Below, in pieces: positions 14,397 to 22,177 of a DNA stretch of 29,276 nucleotides (its first letter is position 1; every line of letters starts with the position of its first letter). The notes below the pieces were generated by a model. It was not told the DNA's origin. It did not search any database and saw nothing but the letters and a program-made list of their open reading frames with translations. Origin of the DNA: VGXO01 sp964614695 (GTDB lineage: Bacteria; Planctomycetota; Phycisphaerae; Phycisphaerales; SM1A02); the NCBI GenBank assembly GCA_964614695.1, contig CAZTMB010000029.1, positions 1 through 29,276 on the forward strand, given 5' to 3'. The translations under genes and the position numbers were made by a program.

Positions 14397-16573
14397 CCGC
14401 GCGACGTCCGAGCCGCGGGCCGCGGGGGCTTGCGAAGACCCCGACGATCCTCCAGATGGAGGCGGTCGAGTGCGGCGCGGCGAGCCTTGCGATGGTGCTC
14501 GCCCACTACGGGCGTTGGATCCCGCTCGAACAGCTTCGCGTCGACTGCGGGGTGTCGCGCGACGGCTCGAACGCGGCGCAGCTCGCGAAGGCCGCGCGGC
14601 GCCACGGCCTCGAGGCGCAGGGACGCCGTCACGAGATCGAGACCCTCCGCAACAACGCCCCGCGGCCCTGCATCCTCTTCTGGGGCTTCGGGCACTTCGT
14701 CGTCTTCGAGGGCTACCGAGGCGGGCGCTATCGCCTGAACGATCCCGCGGGCGGACGCCGCTGGGTCGACGAGCGCGAGTTCTCGAAGGCCTTCACCGGC
14801 ATCGTGATCGAGATGAAGCCCGGCCCCGAGTTCCGCCGCAGCGGAAGCCCGCCGAGCCTGCTGCGGGGCGTGAAGTCGTGGATGCGCGGCAACTTCGCCG
14901 CGGGCGCCTTCGCGGTCGCCTGCGGCGCGATCGCAAGCGTGCCCGCGGCGATCATCCCGGGCCTCGTCGCCACCTTCATCGACGGCGTGGTGCAGGAGGG
15001 CTCCTCGTCGTGGGCGGCCTGGATCGTCGGCGGCATGCTCCTCATGCTCGCGCTCCAGCTTGCCGTGACGCTGCTGCAGGGCGTGGTGCTCAACCGGCTC
15101 GTGCTGCGGATGTTCCTCGTCCAGTCGATCCGCATGGCCGAGCAGCTGCTGTCGCTGCCGATGCGCTTCCATCAGCAGCGGAGCGTCGGCGACCTCGTCT
15201 CGCGCTTCACCTCGAACCAGCAGATCGCCGCGAGCCTCGGCAACCAGATCCTCCTCGGCCTCGCGAACGTCGCGACCGCGACGGTCTACGCCGCCGCGCT
15301 CATCGCGATGAGCCCCGTGATCGGCGCGATCGCGGTGCTCGCGACGATCGGCATGCTGGCGGCGATCCGCGCGACCAACAACCGCGTGGTCGACCGCTCG
15401 ACCGCGATGCAGCGCGAGGTCGGCCGGCAGTACGGCGTGCTGATGGCGATGCTGCGGGCGCTTCCCGAGATCAAGGCGACGAGCCGCGAGGGCGAGGCGT
15501 TCAACCAGTGGGCCGGCTACCAGACCAAGGGCCTCAACGCGCAGCAGTCGGTCGCCGGCACCACCTCCTGGCTCGACGCGCTGCCGACCGTCGCAAGCGG
15601 GCTCGTGGTGACGGTCCTGGTCCTCTGCCTCGGCGGGTGGGAGGTCATGCAGGGCCGGCTCGGGATCGGCGAACTCGTCGCGATGCAGATGCTCGCGGGC
15701 CTGCTGCTCGCGCCGGTCACGCAGCTTGTCATGCTCGCCCGCGTGCTGCAGACGACCCAGGCGCAGATGGCCCGCGTGCTCGACGTCTTCGAGTATCCCC
15801 GCGACGCCGACGACGGACAGCCGATGCTCGCCCCGGCGGCGCTCGGCGGCCGGCTCGGCGGCGCGGTCGAACTGAAGGAGATCGCCTTCGGCTTCGATCG
15901 ATCCGCAGCGCCCCTGATCGACGCGCTCTCCTTCTCGATCCGGCCCGGCGAGGTGATCGGCGTCGTGGGCCCTTCCGGAAGCGGCAAGTCGACGATCCTC
16001 AACCTGCTGCTCGGGATCGAGCGCCCCTGGTCCGGCGAGATCCTGCTCGACGGCGTGCCGCGCGGGCGCGTCGAGCCGCATGTCCTCGCCGACTCGCTCT
16101 CGGGTGCTTCCGGCAGCGTCACCGCCTTCGCGGGCACGCTTCGCGAGAACGTCTCGATGTGGGACCCGACCCTTGGCGACGAGCAGCTCGTCGCGGCGCT
16201 CCGCGATGCGGACTGCCTCGAACTGCTCGATCGGCCCGGCGGGCTCGATGCGCCGATCAGCGAGGGCGGACGCAACCTCTCCGGCGGGCAGCGGCAGCGG
16301 CTCGAGATCGCCCGGACCCTCGCGCGGAACCCGAGCGTGGTCGTCCTCGACGGCGCGACCTCCGCCCTCGACGGCCGCACCGAGGCGCGGGTGCTCTCGC
16401 GGATCCGCGCCCGAGGCGCGACGGTGCTGCTTGTGACGGGCCGACGCTCGTCGCTCGACTTCGTCGACGAGGTCGCGATCGTCGAGGCGGGCCGCATCGC
16501 CGAACGCGGCACCCCCGAGGAACTTCGCGAGCGAAGCCCGTGGTTCGCCAAGGAGTTCGGAGCGATCGCATGA
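14393..16573 (+). CDS. Peptidase-containing ABC exporter (C39), degenerate ATPase residues
   Basis: A 726-residue protein that would cut precursors after Gly-Gly and export the mature peptide across the inner membrane. The N-terminal C39 domain has its full triad: Cys27 (ECGAASLAMVLAHYG), His101 (GFGHFVVF) and Asp117 (LNDPAGG). A six-helix transmembrane domain follows (~160-440), then the ATPase domain with Walker A GPSGSGKST (Lys532) and an intact signature LSGGQ (629-633). Walker B is VVVLDGATSALD, so the catalytic Glu is Gly654. The switch His is replaced by Gly683 (VTGRRSS), and the Q-loop position looks like Gly574. It therefore probably cannot hydrolyse ATP with its own Walker motifs, but can supply the signature to its partner. 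Overlaps both neighbours by ATGA. Confidence 0.94.
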   Translation: MTARRPSRGPRGLAKTPTILQMEAVECGAASLAMVLAHYGRWIPLEQLRVDCGVSRDGSNAAQLAKAARRHGLEAQGRRHEIETLRNNAPRPCILFWGFGHFVVFEGYRGGRYRLNDPAGGRRWVDEREFSKAFTGIVIEMKPGPEFRRSGSPPSLLRGVKSWMRGNFAAGAFAVACGAIASVPAAIIPGLVATFIDGVVQEGSSSWAAWIVGGMLLMLALQLAVTLLQGVVLNRLVLRMFLVQSIRMAEQLLSLPMRFHQQRSVGDLVSRFTSNQQIAASLGNQILLGLANVATATVYAAALIAMSPVIGAIAVLATIGMLAAIRATNNRVVDRSTAMQREVGRQYGVLMAMLRALPEIKATSREGEAFNQWAGYQTKGLNAQQSVAGTTSWLDALPTVASGLVVTVLVLCLGGWEVMQGRLGIGELVAMQMLAGLLLAPVTQLVMLARVLQTTQAQMARVLDVFEYPRDADDGQPMLAPAALGGRLGGAVELKEIAFGFDRSAAPLIDALSFSIRPGEVIGVVGPSGSGKSTILNLLLGIERPWSGEILLDGVPRGRVEPHVLADSLSGASGSVTAFAGTLRENVSMWDPTLGDEQLVAALRDADCLELLDRPGGLDAPISEGGRNLSGGQRQRLEIARTLARNPSVVVLDGATSALDGRTEARVLSRIRARGATVLLVTGRRSSLDFVDEVAIVEAGRIAERGTPEELRERSPWFAKEFGAIA

Positions 16574-19236
16574 GCGCCCTCGCCACGAACTTCGCGTGGA
16601 CGGCGATCGCCTCGGAGCGGCGGCTCGATGCCGCGGCACTCCGGGCCCGCGCGAGAGACCGCGATCTGGCGATCGGCGTCGCATCGGGTTCGCTCGTGCT
16701 GCTCGCCCGGGCGATCCGCGCAGGCGGCACGCTCGGACCGCCGATCGCGATCGCCCGCGCCGACCCGGGCTCGCTGCTTGCGGTGCCCGCCGATCCGCCG
16801 GGCATGACGCTTGAAGTGCGCGGCGACGCGGCGCTCGAAGCGCTCGCGCTCGCGGCCGACTCGACGCTTCCGGCTCCCGAGGCCTTCGATCGGCTTGCCG
16901 CCGGGCACTTCGACGGCCCGCAGCAGGCCGCCGATTGGCTGGCTGGCGTCGCACGCGAGGATCCCTCGTGGCGGCACCGCCTCGAAGCGCTCTTCGCCCA
17001 CGTGCGCGAGAACGCCCAGGGTCGCGTCGCCGACGCCGATGCGCAGTTTCTGGCGCGGATCGCGGCGATCGAATCGCTCGACGATTCGCTGCTGCTGCAG
17101 TCGGTGCAGCACGCGGCGGGTTCGGCACGGCTTGCCCGCGCCTCCGACCCATCGCTTGGCGGCGACGCGACGCTGCGAGCGCTGCGCGCGGTCGTGGCGA
17201 GCCTCGGCGGCACCGTCCCCCAGACGATCGCCGCCAACCCTCGATCGTCGCTCTCGCCCTTCGAGCAGTTCTGCCGCACGCTCCATCTGCAGCACCGCTC
17301 GGTGCTTCTTTCCGACGGCTGGTGGCGAAGCGAAGGCGGCCCGCTGCTCGCCATGCGCACGCAGGATCAGGCGCCGGTCGCCCTGCTGCCCTCCGGTTCG
17401 CGGTACCGCGCGCTCGTCGCCGGCCCGGACGGAGACGAAGTGGTCGAACGGGTCGACGGGGCCTTCGCCGCGTCGCTCGATCCCCACGCGGAGATGCTCT
17501 ACCGCGGCCTGCCGCTGCGGACGCTGCGCCTGCGCGACCTGCTGCCGCCGATCGGCCGCGGCAACCTCGGCGACGCGGCGGTCGTCGCGCTTGCGACGAT
17601 CGCGGTCTCTTCGCTCACGGCGCTCGTGCCGGTGCTGACCGGCCGCGTGGTCGGCGAGGTGATCCCGCTCGTCAAGCTCAACATGCTCGTCTTCGTCGGG
17701 ATCGTGCTCGCGTCGATCGCGATCGGACGCGGGCTGCTTGGCGTCGTCTCGAGCATCGCGTTCCTGCGCATCCAGACCCGCGCGGGACTCGCCCTCACCG
17801 CGGGCTTCGTCGACCGGCTGCTGCAGCTGCCGGCGTCCTTCTACCGCGACCGCTCCTCGGGCGACCTCACCCAGCGGGTCATGGCGATCGAGCAGGTCCG
17901 CGCCTCGCTCACGCAGTCGGTGCTCTCGGCGATGCTCGCCTTCTTCGCGGGCTTCTCGAACCTCGCGGTGCTGTTCCTCTATGCGCCGTCGATCGCGCTG
18001 CCGGTCGTCGGGCTCGTCGCGATCCAGATCTCGCTCGTCGTCGCGATCTCGATCCTGCTCGCGAGGAACGACTATCGCCTCGCGACGGCGAAGGGCCGGC
18101 TCGACGGCTTCGGCGTCGACATGCTGAGCGGCATCCGGCAGATCCGCATCCAGGGCTCGACCTCGCGGGTGCTCGCCCAGCTCATCGGCCGCCTCGCGCC
18201 GGTCGGCGCGGCGAGCTACCGCACCGGCCTCGCGAGCCTCGCGAACTCCGCGGTGCTGCTGGCCTTCTCGACGCTCGTGCCGGCGCTCGTCTTCATGCGC
18301 TACGTCGCGTCGCTCGACGCCTCCGGGCAGGGCGTGATGGACGAGGGCTCGTTCGTCGCCTTCATCACCGCGGTCGTCGCGTTCCTCGGCGCGACCGCGA
18401 TGCTCGGGCCCGCGATCACCGCGGCCGCGTCGATCGTGCCGCAGTACCACCGGCTGAAGCCGCTCCTCGAGGCGGTCCCCGAGGTCGTCGAGGGCCAAGG
18501 GGAGTCCGCGATCCTCGCCGGCAAGGTCGAGGTGCGGGACATCGTCTTCCGCTACTCGCCCGAGGGGCCGGCGATCCTCGACGGCGTCTCGATCGAGGCG
18601 AATCCCGGCGAGTTCGTCGCGATCGTCGGGCGCACCGGCTGCGGGAAGTCGACGCTGCTGCGCATCCTGCTCGGGCTCGAGCGCCCCGAGTCGGGGGCGG
18701 TCCTCTACGACGACCTGCCGCTCGACAGCCTCGACCCGACGCTCGTGCGCTCGCAGATCGGCGTGGTGATGCAGTCGAGCGAGGTCGTCTCGGGCAACGT
18801 GATGTCGACGATCCTCGGCATCGGATCGAGGCGCTCGATCGACGACGCCTGGGCGGCGGCGCGGCTCGTGGGCATGGAGGCGGAGATCGACGCCATGCCG
18901 ATGGGCATGCTCACCCTCATCACCGCGAACTCGCACTCGCAGAGCCAGGTGCAGCGGCTGCTGATTGCGCGGGCCCTCGTGTCGCGGCCGGAGATCCTCT
19001 TCCTCGACGAGGCCACCAGCTCGCTCGACAACCAGACGCAGGCATCGATCACCGCGACGATCGAGTCGCTCGGGGCGACCCGCATCGTCATCGCCCACCG
19101 GCTCACCACGATCCGCAGCGCCGATCGGATCTACGTCCTCCGCGAGGGCCGGGTCGTGCAGCAGGGATCGTTCGACGAGCTCGCCGCGGACCCGACGGGC
19201 CACTTCCACGAACTCATGGCGGGGCAGCTCTCATGA
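16570..19236 (+). CDS. Second NHLM-type ABC exporter subunit with extra N-terminal region
   Basis: An 888-residue protein. Residues 1-~320 are a soluble region without C39 motifs, as in the second ABC protein of NHLM export systems (function unknown; the segment SLSPFEQFCRTLHLQHRS may mark a domain). A six-helix transmembrane domain follows (~330-620), then the ATPase domain. Walker A GRTGCGKST (Lys693), Q-loop VVMQSS, Walker B LFLDEATSSLD (Asp813, Glu814) and switch His843 (VIAHRLTTI) are all intact. The signature, however, is degenerate: HSQSQ (789-793) replaces LSGGQ. This is the exact complement of the defects in the upstream subunit, so the two should form a heterodimer with one active site. 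Overlaps both neighbours by ATGA. Confidence 0.93.
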   Translation: MSALATNFAWTAIASERRLDAAALRARARDRDLAIGVASGSLVLLARAIRAGGTLGPPIAIARADPGSLLAVPADPPGMTLEVRGDAALEALALAADSTLPAPEAFDRLAAGHFDGPQQAADWLAGVAREDPSWRHRLEALFAHVRENAQGRVADADAQFLARIAAIESLDDSLLLQSVQHAAGSARLARASDPSLGGDATLRALRAVVASLGGTVPQTIAANPRSSLSPFEQFCRTLHLQHRSVLLSDGWWRSEGGPLLAMRTQDQAPVALLPSGSRYRALVAGPDGDEVVERVDGAFAASLDPHAEMLYRGLPLRTLRLRDLLPPIGRGNLGDAAVVALATIAVSSLTALVPVLTGRVVGEVIPLVKLNMLVFVGIVLASIAIGRGLLGVVSSIAFLRIQTRAGLALTAGFVDRLLQLPASFYRDRSSGDLTQRVMAIEQVRASLTQSVLSAMLAFFAGFSNLAVLFLYAPSIALPVVGLVAIQISLVVAISILLARNDYRLATAKGRLDGFGVDMLSGIRQIRIQGSTSRVLAQLIGRLAPVGAASYRTGLASLANSAVLLAFSTLVPALVFMRYVASLDASGQGVMDEGSFVAFITAVVAFLGATAMLGPAITAAASIVPQYHRLKPLLEAVPEVVEGQGESAILAGKVEVRDIVFRYSPEGPAILDGVSIEANPGEFVAIVGRTGCGKSTLLRILLGLERPESGAVLYDDLPLDSLDPTLVRSQIGVVMQSSEVVSGNVMSTILGIGSRRSIDDAWAAARLVGMEAEIDAMPMGMLTLITANSHSQSQVQRLLIARALVSRPEILFLDEATSSLDNQTQASITATIESLGATRIVIAHRLTTIRSADRIYVLREGRVVQQGSFDELAADPTGHFHELMAGQLS

Positions 19237-21056
19237 AGACGACCCGCGCTCTGCCGGTCCTGCTCGCGGCGACGCTCGCCGCCTGCACGCCGACGCTCGA
19301 TCGCCAGCGATTCCGCATCGAGGACCTCGAGGCCCGCACCCGCGAGATCGCCTCGCTCGACTCGACGCGTTCGCTGCGGGCCTCCGGCGAGCCGGCGACG
19401 GTTCCCGGAGCCGCCGCGCAGGCCGAGGCCGACCAGTTCATCGCGCTCTTGCGTCAAGGCGCCCCGCAGCCGCTGACCCTCGCCCAGGTCCGCGAGCGCA
19501 CGCTCGTCAACAACCTCGGCATCCAGGCGACGCTGCTCTCGCCCGAGATCGCCGCGCAGCGGCTCCGCGCCGAGCAGGCGAAGTTCGAGTCGACCTTCAC
19601 CGCGAGCGTGATCGACCAGCGCACCGTCTCGCCGGCCTACTACGGCGGACCGCCGATCAACACCGAGTCGGAGACCCTCGCGATCGTGCCGGGTCTCACC
19701 GTCCCGCTGCAGACCGGCGGCACCGTCTCCCTCGACTGGACCCTCGCCACGCAGCGCTTCTCGACGAGCGACGACACGATCGGCGACCAGAGCTTCGCCT
19801 ACAGCCAGCCGACCATCTCGCTCGAACAGCCGCTCCTTCGCGGCGCGGGCATCGAGTACAACGAGGCGTCGATCGTGCTCGCCGAAGCGCAGCTCGGCCT
19901 CGAGAAGGCCGCGGCGCAGCTCGCGGTGATCAACCAGCTCGTCGCCGCGGAGGTCGCCTACTGGAGCGTGAACGTCGCGCGCCGCGAACTCGACATCGCG
20001 ATCGCGACCTACGAGACCTCGCGGTCGCTCCTCGACAACCAGCGGATCCTCGTCGAGCGCGGCGCGGGCTCGATCGCGAACGTCTACAACTTCGAGGTCG
20101 CCCTCTCGGTCGCCTTCGACCAGGTGCTCGAAGCCGAGCGGCGACTGCGGCTCGCGGTGCGAAGCCTCAAGGTCGTGATGCAGGAGCCCGACCTCAGCCT
20201 CGACGGCTCGGTCTCGCTCGAGCCGACGACGCCGCCGAGGCTCGTCGCCTACGAGGTGAACCCCAAGGTCCTCGTCGAGTTCGCCCTGCGGAACCGCGCC
20301 GACCTGCTGCAGTTCGAGTACCAGGAGATCCAGCGCACCGTCGACGTCCTGATGCGCGACAACGAGACGCTGCCCGAGGTCGATCTCATCGCGGCGTGGA
20401 CCTTCAACGGCTTCGACTTCACCGGGCGTTCGCTCGCCGACGCGACGAGCAATCTCGGCGACGGCAACCCCTCGGGCTGGGCGATCGGCTTCAACGCGAG
20501 CGTGCCGATCGGCAACGAGATCCGGCTCGCCGCCTACCAGGCCGCGATGCTGCGGCGCCTGCAGGCGGTGGCGACGCTGCGCAATCGGCAGATCACCGTG
20601 ACCGGCGAGGTGCTCGACGCCCTCGACGCGCTCGAGGTGCAGTGGGACCGCATCCTGACGTCTCGCTATCAGGAGGAGGCGGCGAACCGCTTCTTCGACG
20701 CCTACAAGACGCTCTTCGATCGCGGGCAGATCGCCAGCGCCAACCTCACCCAGGCGCTGCAGGCGGTGAACAACGCCGGCATCAACCGCGCCCGCGCCGA
20801 GACCGACTACCAGATCGTGCTGGCGAAGCTCGCGCAGGCCGCCGGCTGCCTGCTCGGCCACGCCGGCGTCGAGTGGTCGGAGGCGCTCGACGAGCCGCGG
20901 CTCGAAGCTCCCGGCGCCGATCCCGCGTCGCCGCTGCCCGATCGCTTCGTCTGGCCGCTCGTCGAACAGGCCACCTCGCCGGAGCAGGCGGTGGAGGCGG
21001 GCACCGCGGCGACCGCTCCCGCGACGACCCCGTCCTCCGAGGCCCCGCAGCCCTGA
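19233..21056 (+). CDS. TolC-like outer-membrane efflux lipoprotein
   Basis: The 607-residue outer-membrane channel of the tripartite exporter. The N-terminus MKTTRALPVLLAATLAAC carries a lipobox (LAAC, Cys18), so it should be lipid-anchored. Two long helical repeats typical of the outer-membrane efflux family are seen (around LTLAQVRERTLVNNLGIQA... and FALRNRADLLQFEYQEIQRT...), each followed by beta strands for the barrel (PGLTVPLQTGGTVSLDWTLA; GWAIGFNASVPIGN). The C-terminal ~80 residues are Pro/Ala-rich and probably disordered. The ATG overlaps the stop of the second ABC gene. Its presence shows that the product is meant to leave a diderm cell. Confidence 0.93.
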   Translation: MKTTRALPVLLAATLAACTPTLDRQRFRIEDLEARTREIASLDSTRSLRASGEPATVPGAAAQAEADQFIALLRQGAPQPLTLAQVRERTLVNNLGIQATLLSPEIAAQRLRAEQAKFESTFTASVIDQRTVSPAYYGGPPINTESETLAIVPGLTVPLQTGGTVSLDWTLATQRFSTSDDTIGDQSFAYSQPTISLEQPLLRGAGIEYNEASIVLAEAQLGLEKAAAQLAVINQLVAAEVAYWSVNVARRELDIAIATYETSRSLLDNQRILVERGAGSIANVYNFEVALSVAFDQVLEAERRLRLAVRSLKVVMQEPDLSLDGSVSLEPTTPPRLVAYEVNPKVLVEFALRNRADLLQFEYQEIQRTVDVLMRDNETLPEVDLIAAWTFNGFDFTGRSLADATSNLGDGNPSGWAIGFNASVPIGNEIRLAAYQAAMLRRLQAVATLRNRQITVTGEVLDALDALEVQWDRILTSRYQEEAANRFFDAYKTLFDRGQIASANLTQALQAVNNAGINRARAETDYQIVLAKLAQAAGCLLGHAGVEWSEALDEPRLEAPGADPASPLPDRFVWPLVEQATSPEQAVEAGTAATAPATTPSSEAPQP

Positions 21057-21070
21057 CGCGCTCCGCGACG

Positions 21071-22177
21071 ATGGCCTCGCTCGATTCCTATCTCGAGAAC
21101 CCCATGCGCGATGCGGCGATCGCCCGGCACGCGCCCGTGACGGAGGAAGCGCATCTTGCGTGGTGGCGGCCGATCGCATCGGCCACTCCGCGTGGCACCG
21201 CGCTGCTGTCGCAACTGCACGACGCGCTTCCGACCCTGCGCCTCGCGGTCGCCGCCGGAGCCTCGGCGCAGCCGGCCTACGACGCCTTGGTTCGACAGGC
21301 GCGATCCTTCGACGAGGTGGCGAGCGATCGCTCGATCGAGATCCCGCTCGGCGGACCGTTCAGGCAACCCGAGGCGATCGAACTCGCGATCGCCGAGCAT
21401 CCGGCAGGCGCTCTGCCGATCCTCTCGATTCCCGATCGCGACGACTTCCTGCGGTGCTACCGGGCGCTCGGGGCGCGGGGCGAGCCGATCGACGTGCCGC
21501 ACGGCGTGCATGCCCTCTACGTCTCGGGTCTTCCCAATCCGGGAAGGCTGCGCGCGCTTCGCGGCGCGTGGCTTGAGGGCGGCAACGACCCGGCCGCGTG
21601 GCCGGCCGAGATGGCCCGCCTCGCGGCGCTTGACCGAACGTGGTTCCACGACCGGATCGTGCTGGTCGAGCCCGGCGGCTACGGCGAGGTGCGCGACGGC
21701 TGGCAGCGCCACGTCGCGAGCGAGCCCGCATGGCTCGACGCCTCGATGGCGATCCGGATCGAGCACGAACTCGCCCATCACGCGACGCACCGGCTCTTCG
21801 GGTCGCACCGGCTCCATCTGCACGACGAACTGATCGCCGACTTCATGGGCTTCTCGAAGGCCTTGGGCACCTTCGACGCAGCGCTCTTCCTCGAAGCGCT
21901 CGGGCTCCCCGAGTCGCACGGCGCCCGGGTGCGCGATGGGTCTCGCGTCCGGCACTATCTCGGCGGACTCGACGAGCACGACCTGCCGGCGCTTCGCGGG
22001 CTGCTCGCCGACGCCGCCACGAACGTCGAGCGCCTCGCGGCAGCACTTCCTCCCGACACGCCGCGCCTCGCGATCCTCCGCACGCTCGCCGCCGACGGCC
22101 TTGCCGAGATCGCGCAGCGTTCGTGGGTGGACGCCGCCCTCGAGACGCTCGCCGCCCACGCGGAGCCGCCGGCATGA
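21071..22177 (+). CDS. HExxH metallopeptidase-like protein in the export operon
   Basis: A 368-residue protein with no signal peptide or membrane segment. Residues 228-260 contain RIEHELAHHATHRLFG, an HExxH zinc motif (His232, Glu233, His236), followed by LHDELIADFMGF, where Glu253 could be the third ligand as in gluzincin-type proteases. I do not recognise a named family; the N-terminal 200 residues have no known motif. It starts 14 bases after the TolC-like gene and its stop overlaps the next ATG, so it is made together with the exporter. It could be a second leader peptidase, for example trimming after C39 cleavage, or a protein using zinc for another purpose. Cytoplasmic location is inferred from the lack of a signal. 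Confidence 0.72.
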   Translation: MASLDSYLENPMRDAAIARHAPVTEEAHLAWWRPIASATPRGTALLSQLHDALPTLRLAVAAGASAQPAYDALVRQARSFDEVASDRSIEIPLGGPFRQPEAIELAIAEHPAGALPILSIPDRDDFLRCYRALGARGEPIDVPHGVHALYVSGLPNPGRLRALRGAWLEGGNDPAAWPAEMARLAALDRTWFHDRIVLVEPGGYGEVRDGWQRHVASEPAWLDASMAIRIEHELAHHATHRLFGSHRLHLHDELIADFMGFSKALGTFDAALFLEALGLPESHGARVRDGSRVRHYLGGLDEHDLPALRGLLADAATNVERLAAALPPDTPRLAILRTLAADGLAEIAQRSWVDAALETLAAHAEPPA

